From: Cornus controversa
Taxonomy: Eukaryota > Streptophyta > Magnoliopsida > Cornales > Cornaceae
NCBI GenBank assembly: GCA_026545225.1
Contig: CM048852.1
Coordinates: 56,551,146 to 56,615,145, forward strand
Length of the DNA stretch: 64,000 bases
Direction: 5' to 3'
Shown: one piece after another, positions 49,701 through 62,764 of the stretch
How positions within the stretch are numbered: the first letter of the stretch is position 1
Layout of the letters: every line of letters begins with the position of its first letter
Program-made: the position numbers and the translations under genes
Notes under the pieces: generated by a model
Seen by the model: only the letters and a program-made list of their open reading frames with translations
Told to the model about the DNA's origin: nothing
Database searches by the model: none

Positions 49701-52700
49701 TTCCCATTTTCTTTCTAATATTATAACCTAGTGCATTTAATGTTTACACGGGTTATGATGGAAACTTTGGCCTTCTATTTTTTCCTTGTATATACCAAAT
49801 AATTATTCTTAACTTTATATGAGAGAGGAAGGATCCAGATATTTGTAGTTGCTTACATGAACATTTTGACAAATTTACTTTTTCTAGGGCCATATAGATT
49901 GTTGAACCCTTGGTGATCATCTCTGCCTCAGCTCTAACCACGCACATTACTTTGTAGAAATGCCCACTAAAGCTCATTACTCACTTCATTTAGGTGCTTA
50001 TAGGACGAGTTATTTCTGATAAATCTTGTAGTATATGATAAAGGGTTTTAGAATAGATTTAACTAAAGTTTTACTCTGACTATCAACCTAGCACAACCCT
50101 CTTCTCTTTATAAGTAAGGCTCGTGTAAAACGATAGGTCTCTAAACATGATATAGATAAAGTTTTATATGTCCATGTCAGCATGTGCATGTGTATATATT
50201 TCTTTTACGTACTTAACTCCATTAAGTTTAGCAATGTGAGGTCATTGCTTAGCACAATGATGAAAACTCGGGCCTTGAGCATGTGAGTAGGGTTTTGAGT
50301 CTGAGGGTAATTTCTTTGTGCGTATAATGCCAAAGATAGATCTGTAATCAGTCTATCCCTCCTGGTATCCTTAATTAATGAGGACCAGACTGGTAATGGT
50401 CTTTAGAATGCCTTGAATCCTAGCTGCTTGGGGTGGCTACAACAAATCCCTTTGTTGTTATTAAGCTCCAAACAAGGCAATATCTTATTATTAGTTGAAA
50501 GACCATATATTTATCACCACTTCAATTAATGTTCTCTTGGGCCTTTTCTCATTTTTAGGACCTTTTGTTCGTCTTATGATTTTTCCCACTTTTCTTGTTG
50601 CTCGAAAAACAGGGGAGGTTGTGGAGTAGAGTTGAATATTTCTTCTCATTGCTAGAATGTGGAGAATCCTTTTTATAGTTTGGTTGTGAATTTGTGAAAG
50701 ATTCCATGGCTTCAAAGCCTTCTTGCATCACACTATTATGGAGCACCCTTGCACAAGCTTATGGTAGTGAATTTTGTAGAGGGAGAAACCTCATTGGTTA
50801 TTTTAGTTCTTCTCAAAATTTATTTTATCATGTGTGTTAATATGCCCCCCTGAAACAAATTCCTGGCTCTGTTCCTGTATAGAGCTATAAAACATGTCTA
50901 GCAAGGAATTTGTTGGCCCACCAGGGAAAGGTAGTTGGCCATTTGTTGGTCCATCAGGGGAAAGGAATTTGTTTATCGTTTACCCTGTATGGAAATTGGG
51001 AATGAGATTTATCTTTTTACACAAGTTACTGTATATATGATTAAGAACATGCAGTAATGCAAACAGACACACGGGCTCACAGACAGACACACACACGCGC
51101 ACACACATGCACACACTAGATAACATCATTCTAATTACTACCTTGAACAATTTGAAGAAAGAAAGATCTATAGCTCGATATTTATCGTGTACAAGTGATA
51201 GCATGCCTTGCAAAATCTTGTTAATTTGGAACTTGTATGTTGCATGTATAAGTATTTACTGAAGATTTATCTTATGTGTGTTCACCTAGGTTTGTTGTGT
51301 TGCAGGACTCCCCAATGCGGGTACCAGCTGAGCAGTTTCTTTCCCTAAGGGCCTTTGGTGCTCCACCAATAGTAATAGCACTTGCTGCACAAGGCACTTT
51401 TCGTGGATTTAAGGATACAAAGACACCTCTTTATGCAGTTGGCAAGTATTACAGCATTTTAATAATTTACTCGTTATTGTGATTGACAACCATAAGTTAG
51501 CAAAGTTATAGTTCTTATCCATACTCCTAGTCTTTTTTTATTTTTGAGTATATATCCTCCTATTTCAATGCAATTCATCATTTGGAATGATGTTAACTCT
51601 CAGCAGTGTACATTTAAAATAATTATGTGAATTGTACTTTTGTTAGCTAATTATGCTTCTTGTTTTTTTTCTTTTTTAATCAAGATCGATCCCTTGATGT
51701 AACTTAGGGATGTGAACTCTATAAGTTACTTGAACATCACTCAGGACCTATGTTACATAGGCTTTGTTTTTTTTTTTTTTTTTTTTGGGGTGTGGGGGGT
51801 GGGTGTTCTTATCATACGAAGAAATGTGTTGGGTGCAGCTATGTAGACACATTGATGGAGACCTTGTTATGACTATATTACACATTCTAGTCATTAAAAA
51901 TACATTATACGTTATATGTGTATGATGTCATTGTTCTTTAAGGTATAGTAAATTAGAATTAAAATTAAACAGGATCTGAAAAAAGATATTCTCATCCACA
52001 AGTAGGAAATCCTTATCTGCTAATAAATTTGAGTTTTTTCTTCTTTCCATCATTACAATTGAAGAACTGGAGTGTCCAATTTGGGTATGTGTTTTGGACA
52101 TATATCCCATACCTTTACTCATGTTATTTCGACATGGATGCATGAAGGGAAATAGTTGAGTTCATGTAACACAGCTCTGGACTACACAGTAATAAGCATC
52201 ATGATCATCTTAGAATATGCTACTTGTTGATTTGTTCAATTCGCTCCTTGGTTTGAGATAATGTTGGTTGTGGGAGGATTTACCAATGAACCAACCTACT
52301 TGTGAGCAGCTTGGGCTTAGCTGCCAAAGAGAATAAGAGATGGTCATTGTTCAACTGTTTAGGAGATCTGCCTGTCTCACTGAAAAATTCAACAAGCCAG
52401 TTCCAAAATTGTCCAAGCTTGATTGCGTAACAGTTCATTTATGCTAAGGTGTAGTTGGGCTTCTTTTTTTTTTTTTTTTGATAAGTAAGGTGTGGTTGGG
52501 TTTAATTCAACTTTAGTAGAAAAATTCTTGATTTAATGTCAGAAAGCATTTCATGCATAAATGTGTACCTGCAAAATAGAGCTAGTGTGTTATCATGAAG
52601 AAGCAAGATTTGTTTCTAAGTTTTTTTATGAACTTGTAATCACTTTTTTAAGTTTGGAGAACAAGATTTTAACTAGAAACATATTTTCCAGTAGGCTATC

Positions 52701-55700
52701 TAACAACCTTGTTTAGGCTCATAAACAGGATCATGCCAAACATACAAGTATCAAGCTTGAACAAGATAGTCAACCTTGGGCAGGGCAAACCTCAATCCAA
52801 ATTCAGCCTAGAGAAACTTGAAAACATTAATGCTTGAATTGGATTAGCTTGACTTATTTCCTCCCCTAATTGTGTTTGGATCTGCAAAGTTACAAGAGTG
52901 CATAGGAAATCTACATTGCTAGAACTAGAAGTGACCAAGGCAAGATAGAGTACCCTACTAGACTAGGATATTACAATTATTGAACAAGTACGGTTGACTG
53001 GTTATTGGGAAAGGTTGCAACAAGTCGCCAGTTGGCAACACTTCTTTGGATGACCAGTTATATCTCCATGCAATCTGTTACAGTAAATTCATGCTAGATA
53101 TGTCCCAATTCACAGATATTTTATCATGTTGAAATGGCTAGTTCAGTTTATGAGTTTATGACAAACATCTTCCCTGGATTGCCCAGGTGCTGGCAACTTA
53201 CTGAATGCAATATTGGATCCAATTTTGATTTTTCTCTTTGGTCTTGGCATTAGTGGTGCTGCAATTTCTACTGTGATTTCTGAGTACGTCAATGATGTGG
53301 TAAAACTAACACCTATAATTGTGCTCTGCACATGATATTACTTGAAAATATTTTCGTTGCAGTCATTTCTTATTCTCCTTGTGGTTTTCTCTTGTTATCT
53401 TTCATATCAGATATTTGATTGCTTTCATCCTTTTATGGAAGTTGAATGGTGAAGTATCACTTGCTTCTCCAAATATTGATGGGAAAAGAGTTGCCCGGTA
53501 TCTAAAATCTGGTACGTCTCTTGAAACCTAAGTTATACAAGGGAATAAGTGATGACTGACTTGTATTCTATTCTTCTAATGCAAGGAATCCTTTTATATG
53601 AATTTTAAAAGGCCATCTTCCCATCGTTACTAATTGAAACAGTTAATTGTGAATTGTGCTAACTATTGGAAAATAGATTGACTGATAAGTTTATACTGTG
53701 AAGGAGAAAATCCGAAAAAGTTAAACATACTAATGTTTTCTTGTGAGAAGACTGATGGGTGATGGATACTATAAAAAAGTGGAAATGCCCCTGTTTAAAT
53801 TCAAAATTTGACACGTGTTAATTTTTTTGAATCAACTAATGCAACAAATTTCAAATTTCGGATGAATTTGCATCTTTTCAAGTTTCAGATGAATTTGCAT
53901 CTTAACTTAATATCTGGCAGCAAGGTTTGGTTTTGTTAGTCATGTTCATTTGGTACTGAACCATTTTAAATAGATGTAGACAAACTGAAATTTCGGACAA
54001 GCTATTATGTTTTTTTTGTAAATCTACGGTTCAGTTGCCACATTATTCTGTCAATACTATTGCAAATTATCAAAATAATCTAGCTAAAAGTATATGGAAA
54101 TTCCATATCAATGTGTTGGGAATTTCCAGGAAGCAATGCTATTGCATTTTATTGAGTCTAAGGCAAGGAAAACTTTTTTTGAAATCTTCCACGAATTTTC
54201 TTTTATTTTCAGCACATTGTTTGTTTTTCGTTGGTCGCTTAGTTGGTTGGGGATTCTCTATTGGATAATCTTGAGACTCTTTTTTGGACTTCTTGTTTTT
54301 AGTGGGGTTTCAATACTAATTCAAAAATTATAGCTGCTGATTTTTCTTGGTTTTCTTCATACTTGTGATTTTGTAATCTATGGTTCAGTTGCCACATTAT
54401 TCTGTCAATACTATTGCAAAATATCACAATAATCTAGCTAAAAGTATATGGCAATTCCATATCAATCTGTTGGGAGTTTCCAGGAAGCAATGCCATTGCA
54501 TTTTATTGAGTCTAAGGCAAGGAAATCTGTTTGTTTTTCTTTGGTTGTTTAGTTGGTTGGGGATTGTCTATTGGATAATCTTGAGACTCTTTATTGGACT
54601 TGTTGTTTCTGGTGGGGTTGGAATGCTAATTCAGAAATTATAGCTGCTGATTTTTCTTGGTTTTCTTCATACTCGTGCATCTATTTTCATCCTACCACAT
54701 CACTTATCATTGGATTGTTTACATGCATATCTGTGGGTATCATTTTTCATCTAATTTAGCACAGTGGACTATTTTGCACCGATGAACAGATTTATGGTGG
54801 ATGTTTCACCAAGTGGCCATGCATGTTGGGAGAATGCAACTGTTTTGCAATAAAAATTTAATTTGGCTTAGTTATCTTTATCTGATATCTCATGCTTTGA
54901 TCAATTAGTCAATAATAAGTATGTGGTCCTTGATAGACAGATTAAAATGGTGGGTGTGCAGAAAAATGTCTCAGTTTGCTTTCTGAACCAATTCCACTTG
55001 TAGAAGATGGTCTACTAATTGAATGGAGACCAAGAACCAAGGGCCATGAGACTGCTTTTAAGTGTAGCTAGAAGAGTTTCAAAAACTATATGTTAACGGA
55101 GCTGTTTGCAGAGTTGATCCCATCAACACAGGAGGTTGATGCATTGTTGTAATCACTATGTGTGTCTTCAAATTAACATGGAAGTTTGAGTTCAATCAGT
55201 TTAATATAGACCTCTTGTCTAGTTCTTCTTCTTCTTCTTCTCTCTCGCTTTCTCTTTATATATATATAGATCCTAAATCATGATAGTTTTTTGAGTCAAA
55301 CACTTTTCTCAGTTCTGGAAATATGTTATTTTGGAATACATGATGATCATATTATCTGTACTTTTTGTTGTAGAAGCAAAACTATGTTGGAACTATCATG
55401 TAATGCTATATACAAACTCTTTTAAATGCAAAATCCACTCCTCTCATTTTGCAGGTGGACTTTTAATTGGCAGGACTGTGGCAGTGCTTCTAACCCTGAC
55501 GCTGGCTACATCTATGGCTGCAAGGGAGGGCCCCATACCTATGGCTGGTCATCAGATCTGCTTACAAGTTTGGTTGGCAGTATCTTTGCTTACTGATGCT
55601 TTAGCACTTGCAGGCCAGGTAAAGAATTTGTACTTTGATCTATGTTACTTGGACTCTGGTGCATGTGTCAGGTGCGGGTGTGTACCCAATTGTTAGACAT

Positions 55701-58700
55701 ATCAAATTCCCAAACAAAAGAACACAGAGACACTGCTAAAAATTCATGTTATTTAATATTTTTGTCTTATTTTATAGATTAAAATGATTTCTATATGTTA
55801 CATAGTGTTTAGTATAGGCATTTCACTTGCTTTGAAACAATAATATAATAATCAAATCATTGAATATGCTTTTTAGGTGCATATCCAATCAAAAGTGTTG
55901 GACACATATCTCATACCCATGTCCAAGTATTATGTGTCCGACACAGGTACTTTAACTACTTTTGAAGAGTCCATGTAACATAGACTTTGACTAAGCATTT
56001 TATCATTTCATACACATATTCGTAGTATTACTCAGAATGGAATGCCCAAAAGATGTTTCCAAAATTTTCATTGAAGCTTCTTGCCAGCTCTCTAGAAGAT
56101 TAACTTAACGAGAGATGGATCAATCCATAGATGATTGGTGTCTAAAATGTTTGGCTCTGTGGTGAACATGAGTCAGCAATTTAAAATGTTTGGTTTACAT
56201 TTTTGAGGGGTTTCATTTGGTTTTTCCCCATCTTAAAGACTATATTATGCCCCCATTTAACAAAATGATTTTTGTGTTCAATGTTTATATTTTATCATCT
56301 ACAGGAATATGACAATTTTTGTAATTACAATCGGTATTAATTTGTGTCTTACGTCCTTGTTATGGAAAAGTCTTTTGGACAAGACCCATGGCAGGTTTTG
56401 CCTTTGTGTCTATGCAATATGTATTCTTCTGCTGGGTAACTGGAATATCCATACTTGGAAGTGCACTTCATAATATTCTATCACTGTTATGGTTGGTCTT
56501 TACTTAAATGAGTGGTACAATACTTAATTTTTACTATGCATTACGGGAAGTATGCTAATTTGTAACAGTGTTATTGTCATAACTTACTCTTCATTAGTCT
56601 TCAGTATGCTGAAGCGATCTTAACCACCTTTGATAGTAGTCATCTGTGTTTTTGTAGTCAAGAGTTTTATTAAGCCAGCTTATATATTTTCAGTAACGAT
56701 GTGCTTTAGGCTTTTTTGATCTCCTCCAAAAAAATGCTTTAAAATCTTTGTGAAGGAAAAGAAGAAAAAAGTAGCAATCATTTTCCATGCTCTTGGTAAT
56801 TCGTTTGGGAAATGGTGCAGTTATTTTATGAACAAATAATAGAAGGTGGATAGACAGCCTAGAGAAGCACTAAGGATTTTTTGAAGAAACCACTTATGAA
56901 ATTTAAGCTGATAGAGAGAGCGTATTTTATTTATACTATCAGCACGTTCCCTCACATATAGACAAACTTCCTACCATGAGTGTGCTGAACTTCAGTACCA
57001 ATAATGCAAGGTGAGGAACGGGAACGTGAAGTGCATCAAATTTGAAACACTACCCAAGTGCTTACATAATACATGTAAATATGTCTATGTATTTATACAT
57101 ACATATATGTAAATATATATCTTGGGTAGTGTAGTATCTATTATCATCAAATTATTATTATGAAATTATCAAGAACTTTTAATGCTGAAGTCATGGATAA
57201 GTAATATAAGGTAACCATGTCAACACTAGCAGTGATATGCTTGAGTGGTTAATCGTGCCCTTGATGTTCAGTTGGTCATGGGTTCAACATGTCTTAGTGC
57301 GAACTTTTGCAAATTCTATTGACTTGGTTGGGTTGGACAAAATAGGTGTCAATGCTCTAAAAGCCTATGATGTTAGAGGGGTGCAACTTATTTATTTCAA
57401 TAATTCATAAGTAGGCCAATCACATGAATGTATTATATATTATCATGGAAGTGTTAAGAGTTTTAACCCAAGCTTTACCTATTTTGGTACCATGTTAACA
57501 ACTTTTATAGTAGTTGGTTATTGATGTGGAATGAAGGAAGGTCATGTGCTCGAACCTCATCAGCTCTCTGATAATTTGTAAATTGTTTGTATTGATGTGC
57601 ATTCGTGAGAGGCCACATGTCAGGGAAATGGTTGACCATAGTGTTGTGCCCCTCTTAAGATTTTAAAGGATTGTTTTTTTTCATAGAGGAAATAGTTAAA
57701 ATACCAAATATATACTGAAAATAAAAGGTAGGTTAGTTAACCTGGAGAAGCTCTGAAAATAATGGCTGTGGAAGTAATTCAAACTAGCTTGGAAGGAAGA
57801 GCTTTTTAGTCGCGGGAAAAGACTGTTTAGTTGAGTTTCTGTCCCCAAAAAGTCTGACAATATTTGTGCCTCTTCTATATCTGTTCTTTTGTCTCATGGT
57901 CAGTTGTATGTATTCAATCATATGCACAACGGTTGAGTATTAGAGATTGAAAATTCTTTGATTCTGTTATCACTGTGTTGATGTTTCTTTCACAGGCTCT
58001 TCTTGCCAGTACTTACTCCCAAGGGAATTATGGTCAAGCACGTGAAGTGATTTATAGAGTTTTACAGGTTAACTGTATTCCTACCTTCTCCTTGTTATTG
58101 TCATTGTAAGTTGGCATCAATTTTTTGGTGAGATAATATTTGTAACTGATCCACTGACTCTTTTGTTTTCATTTGAATTTCAATAGATTGGTTTAGTAAC
58201 AGGAGTTGCATTGGCTGTTATGTTGTTCCTCGGGTTTGGAGCAATCTCAAGCTTATTTACCACAGACTCAGAAGTTCAGGAAATTGCATGGTCCGGTACC
58301 TTGGTAAGAAACCGCTCATTTGAACGGAGTCTTCCTTCTGGATACTCTAAGAAGGATCTACCAATGAAATACTGGTGGTTGCCTTCTTTGTGCCCCTTGT
58401 GCAGAAAGCGTTGGGATTAGTTGGTATATTTTGGTCTGTCTGGTCCACTTAGAACTTGGTTTGTGTTCACTTTGACAGCATCAAGCTGGCCGCACCTAAT
58501 TTTATAGCTCATGACATGCACACTCACAGTTGTCCCTAAGCTATTGGTGGTTCATAATATCATTGTTGTAAACATATTCACATGTTATAGACTACATGGT
58601 AGATAGCTTGTACCTTAACAACAGCTAGAGACTGCCACTACACAGATTCTTTGAAAAAATTTAGTTTCATCATGTCAATTGGGCAGACTAGGCCAGGTTT

Positions 58701-60218
58701 GAGTAGGGTGGAGACTAAGTACACCTATTATCTTGCAAATGTAGAACTTGATATATATTGTTTGGTCCATTCTCTAACATCTTAAGCTTTTAAGACAAGT
58801 GGTTGTTTAACATGATATTAGAGCTTTTATCTGGGAGGTATTGGGATCATGTTTCTCCATTTACATATGTTCCCTATTCTGTCATATCTGTTGCTTTATA
58901 ACTTCTTTCTGTTTCTCTGCCTCTTAATTTCCTGACAGCTTAATGCTTTCAAGCAAGTGGTTGTTTAATAGCAGAATCTGGCCAGTGTAGTGAAATGCTG
59001 CCCATATTGGCAATTCCTTCTAAATGGTCGCTTATGCCTAAAATCATCATTTATGGGATTTCTCTGGTGTAGAAGTTTTTTTGCATCCTTAGTGATGATA
59101 ATAAAGTTGCACTATGGGTTACAACTTAGAATATGGAGAAATTTCATAGTTGAGGTTAATTTGCTAATAAGATTTTGGAGCAATGAGATGATCTTGAACA
59201 CTTCATATAATCACGTTTAGTGTTGCACTGATGAAAAAAATAAAAGGGAATATTAGTGATGATTGTTATTATTTTCTTGGGATTTTTGGTCCCTCCTTTC
59301 CATTTATTTATATAACTCAGCTTTTAGAATGTTATATTTATTAAGGAATGTAATGCAACAGACCAGATCATTGAAATTATCTATTTCTGGAGATAGGTTT
59401 GACTGGGAAATCTCAAAACGGAACTTCATAAATTTCTTTTCCTAATTGCTGTACTTTAGCTCATACCAAGATAGACATACCACCAGAAATGAAATTTGAT
59501 TTCAACTTAATTTTGCAGTTTGTTGCTGGATCTCAGCCATTGAATGCTATTGCTTTTGTTCTTGATGGGCTCTACTATGGGGTTTCAGACTTTGGATACG
59601 CTGCATACTCCATGGTGCGCCTTTTTCCTAGCTTTATGGTACTTCGGTTTCTTCATTTTATTTGTTTCTTTCTCAACTCCTTATTTGTGATGAGCAGGTG
59701 CTTGTCGGAATAATCTCTTCAGTGTTCATACTTGTGGCTGCTCCCATATTTGGGCTTGCTGGAGTCTGGGCGGGGTTGTTTCTCTTCATGACTTTGCGTG
59801 TAGTAGCTGGAATCTGGAGGTAAACTGATTTCTGATCCTTTTTTTTCCTTCTAATTTATATAATATAGTGGGTGATGCAATAACTATCAAAATGTTACAT
59901 AAGAATACATGAAGACACACCTTTGCATGATCATCCACTTTTTGTTGGGGTGTGGCCTTCAGGTTTCAGAGGGACAGGGTGTCTAAATATTGTCCTTTTT
60001 CTTTCTCAAGTCTCTTTTCAAGGTGTAAGATATTTGGTTACTTTTGAGGAATGATTTGTTGAAATTTTAGTACTGATTCACTCTTTTTCAATGTAATTAC
60101 CTGTGGAAATTAAAGCGCTAATTTATTCCTACACTGCATCTTTCTCTGATATGTGCTTCTACATCCCAGATTAGGAAGAAAAGGTGGACCATGGAAATTG
60201 CTTCTGGAAGGTGTCTGA
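46731..60218 (+). CDS. DTX44: MATE transporter, DTX44 type, probably plastidial
   Basis: MATE-family carrier, with substrate not deducible from sequence. Exons 46731-47038, 47140-47261, 49217-49375, 49499-49641, 51306-51441, 53187-53283, 53411-53511, 55455-55618, 57996-58067, 58187-58303, 59519-59614, 59698-59819 and 60170-60218 join to 561 residues. Residues 1 to about 100 are Ser/Pro-rich and lack strong acidic clusters, as in plastid transit peptides. The first membrane segment begins near MEVLSIALPAALALAADP, then VGVSVSVFN-like and VTTSFVAEEQA motifs follow. The second half has the RTVAVLL and FVLDGLYYGVSDFGYAAYS segments. The sequence agrees closely with Arabidopsis DTX44 as I remember it. 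Intron 5 starts with GC, not GT. Exon 4 has two in-frame acceptors 9 bp apart (49,499 or 49,508). Introns 2, 5, 7 and 8 are swollen by repeats. Confidence 0.92.
47350..48106 (+). mobile_element. 5'-truncated RTE-type LINE in DTX44 intron 2
   Basis: Translation gives the C-terminal part of a plant LINE reverse transcriptase, including YLGSIIQNDGEMDSDITSRI, VIRPTMLYG, RMLKWMNEVTRRDKV and RLKWFGHIYRRP. Stop codons interrupt it at least three times (after RIGAG, before KKERE, after RGRPRIT). The 3' end is GACGACGAC-like. The insert is flanked by a perfect 12-bp direct repeat, ACTTCTTTAAAT (47,338-47,349 and 48,107-48,118). It lies in the same orientation as DTX44. Confidence 0.9.
51442..53186 (+). 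other. GC-AG intron 5 of DTX44
   Basis: The exon ends GCAGTTG and the intron begins GCAAGT, the consensus context of GC donors. It ends TTGCCCAG. Only this junction keeps the frame (AVGAGNLLNAILDP); the nearby GT at 51,446 would shift it. Confidence 0.85.
51745..52175. mobile_element. MITE-like element in DTX44 intron 5
   Basis: The left end (CTATGTTACATAGG) and the right end (TTCATGTAACACAG) are imperfect inverted complements. The interior shares GGACATATATCCCATACC-like words with the element at 55,632-55,992. Confidence 0.4.
54018..54677. repeat. 355-bp tandem duplication in DTX44 intron 7
   Basis: Unit 1 (54,018-54,372) and unit 2 (54,373 to about 54,677) start GTAA(A)TCTA(C/T)GGTTCAG. 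They share long stretches such as GCCACATTATTCTGTCAATA and AGCTGCTGATTTTTCTTGG. Unit 2 lacks about 50 bp. Confidence 0.9.
55632..55992. mobile_element. MITE-like element in DTX44 intron 8
   Basis: It begins ATCTATGTTACTTGGACTCT and ends GAGTCCATGTAACATAGACT, a nearly perfect inverted pair of about 20 bp. The core is non-coding. Confidence 0.65.
56000..57995. other. rest of DTX44 intron 8
   Basis: Nothing recognisable beyond AT-rich sequence. No open frame of note. Confidence 0.5.
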
Positions 60219-62646
60219 TCTGCATAACTGAACATCCAGTTTTTCCCATTGTTTGCACATGATGCCATTAGGCTCATCGGGCATGACACGAGAAGCAGTC
60301 CATATATTTATTCATATCAGGCAACTTACTTGCATCAATGCCTGAGCCAGATTGATTTTTACATAAAGATATTTTCGGGGTTAGCCAATTTCACAGGTGG
60401 GAATGACTTTTTGCTAGCCACTAGTCAGTTACTGGAAGATATAATACAGCCATTATGAAAATAAAGGATGGCAAATATTTAATGATGTCAAGAGGTGGTG
60501 GAAATGGTTCCTGAGGCAAGGTATATTCTTTTCCAGAATTTAGTCATCATTAGGTAGATTTGAACCCGCTTTGTCTTACTTTCCAGATTTGATCAAATAG
60601 GAAAAACAAGGGGTTCTTAGATACAGAATATTTTTTTGCTTGTGTGTGTGTGTGGACTCTCTTGTAGCTCAACATGTAATTCTTTAGATCTTCTATCAAT
60701 GTTCTTAATATTGTTACATCCTTCAACTTGATCACCTTGAAATGTAAGGGTATTTTTTACCCAATTTTGTGTGAAATTAATTATTAGACGTTTCAGTGGC
60801 AACCTAGCATTTCTAGTTTGAGTAGTATTTTTTCAATGTAGTGCTTTTCTAACACTGGCAAATAATTTTGTAATTGGCAATGGGCTTTTCAGTTCTTGCA
60901 TTTTATTTTGTAGTATCATCCTATCTTTAATAATAGGTATTATCATGTTGCAGTTTATTGTAATTTGCTGGCCTTCCTCTCAAGTTGTATCCCCAATTGG
61001 TTTGGACTGGTATGCTGGCCTCATCTTATTTTTGGTCAAATAAATCCTGATTAAATTACTTGGGAATAAAAGAATCTTGATTGAATTGCGAAGTTAAAAT
61101 TATATTATCCTAGTCTCTTTTTGTATTACTTGATCTGCTCAGCTGTGAGTCACATTGCATGTTTGTGTTTCCAATATGTATGGGTTTGGTTTAAGCATGC
61201 CAAGTTAGCATCTAAGCTGCTAGTATAGGACCCATCAAATCTGGATTGGTTTATTCTCTGGAAACCTTAAGATGGTGTTTCTTCTTCCCTGGACAAACAG
61301 CCCCCATAAGATGGTTCTCAGAAAAATTGTTTAGCTGATTTTGGAGGGGAAAAATACAAGGTCTAATAGCTTGAGTCAGCCTGAATTCGCTTCAAAGTTT
61401 GACGTGGTATACAGTTACCAATTTTTCATAAGAAGACTAGTCTCTGATCACTCTTAATCTGCTAATGATCTCTCCATAGCTTGCCGGAATTGCTCATTGT
61501 CCTTGTTGGGCTTTGCCAGTTAATGTTCCATTCTACAGGTTGTCACCTATCCTAAAAAATGTGTCAATTTTGATCATTGAAGTATAATTGACTTGATGGT
61601 ATATACACTGAATCCTAATGATTTTTTACAGAACCGTCTTTCAAGAAGACTGTTTGAGTAATTGGTTTGAGACTCTCAATGTCTGCACTAGAAAGATCGT
61701 TCGAGTAATTGGTTTGAGACTCTCGGTGTCTGCACTGGCTGGTGTAGCAGTTGTAGATATTAGCATTACAAAAAATAAAGAGAAAAAACATGGATAAACT
61801 GATCAACTATTCTTGGCGAAGATTTATACTCGTACTTAAATATTAGGTAGATGTTCAATAGGACTCGAGTAAGATGAAATGGTGATCTCCAAGAATTTAG
61901 GGTATTTAATTTATTCTGATGGGCAAATTATTTCAAGTAAACTGTAGATGGCAAGAACATCCAACCAGTATATGAATTCATGCTGGCTTTACCCCTCTCC
62001 CCCCAATCCACCATTCAGACAACAAAAAAAATTAATACGTGCATCAGCAGCTCTGTGCAAGTCGTGGGGATATCAGGCAATAAAAACTAACAAATAAAGA
62101 AACCATTATTTGAGAAAACTGATCTGAACAGCCAAAAGTCCATTTTTCCATTCCATTTTTTTGTCACTTTCAACATATAAGCTCCAAACCAAGAAGAAAA
62201 CATATATAAAACCCATTGATGGAGATGATCAATTACCAAGATGAAGCCAATAAATAGAACACAAATGATAATAATAACACAGGTGTTGTACATCCAAAAT
62301 AACTCCTGAGGTAATCGTCTTCATCTTGAATCCACCAAAAAATCCAACCACATGAAGCTTTAACAGCATAATATATATATATTGAATTTTACAAGCCAAG
62401 CTGCAAGATTTGATGGGTGCCTTCCTGTTTTCAGGAATTCACAAGAAAATGGCAAAAATTAGAAAAGAGAAAACAAAAGGCTAAAGGGCAGCATATTATA
62501 GAATTTCTACAATAACTCTTTTCATTTTAATGCCTTCCTACTCAGCACCAAGATGTATGCATGTATACAAGGAAGATAATTAAACTCTCAGCTAGTTATC
62601 GGTAGTCCGCTTCAAGTTTGAGGCATTACAATACCGAAAAGTTCCC
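60219..62646. other. DTX44 3' flank, no gene seen
   Basis: Includes the probable 3' UTR. A 47-bp tandem pair (GAGTAATTGGTTTGAGACTC at 61,656 and 61,703) is the only clear structure. Confidence 0.5.
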
Positions 62647-62764
62647 TCAAATTGACAAAGCCTTAATCCCAACAACTTGGGGACCAGGTTCACAAGGTAC
62701 GGCTGCATGTTTTAGATAGGCAGCCTTCCCACCACAATCCTCTTTCATTCTATATGCTTTAGAC
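62647..62764 (-). CDS. possible terminal exon of an unidentified - strand gene
   Basis: Reading down from a CACAG acceptor (ending at 62,765) gives 38 codons and a stop at 62,649-62,647, with a protein-like composition including YRMKEDCGGKAAYLK and VPCEPGPQVVGIKAL. Upstream exons would lie beyond 64,000 or were not found. I do not recognise the family. It could be chance. Confidence 0.35.

Noticed and set aside
54035-54643. Two similar ORFs of 77-87 codons in DTX44 intron 7
   Set aside because: They reflect the tandem duplication, are out of phase with the gene, and have no known domain.
60249-60458. 69-codon ORF after DTX44
   Set aside because: Lies in the 3' flank; no start context or homology.
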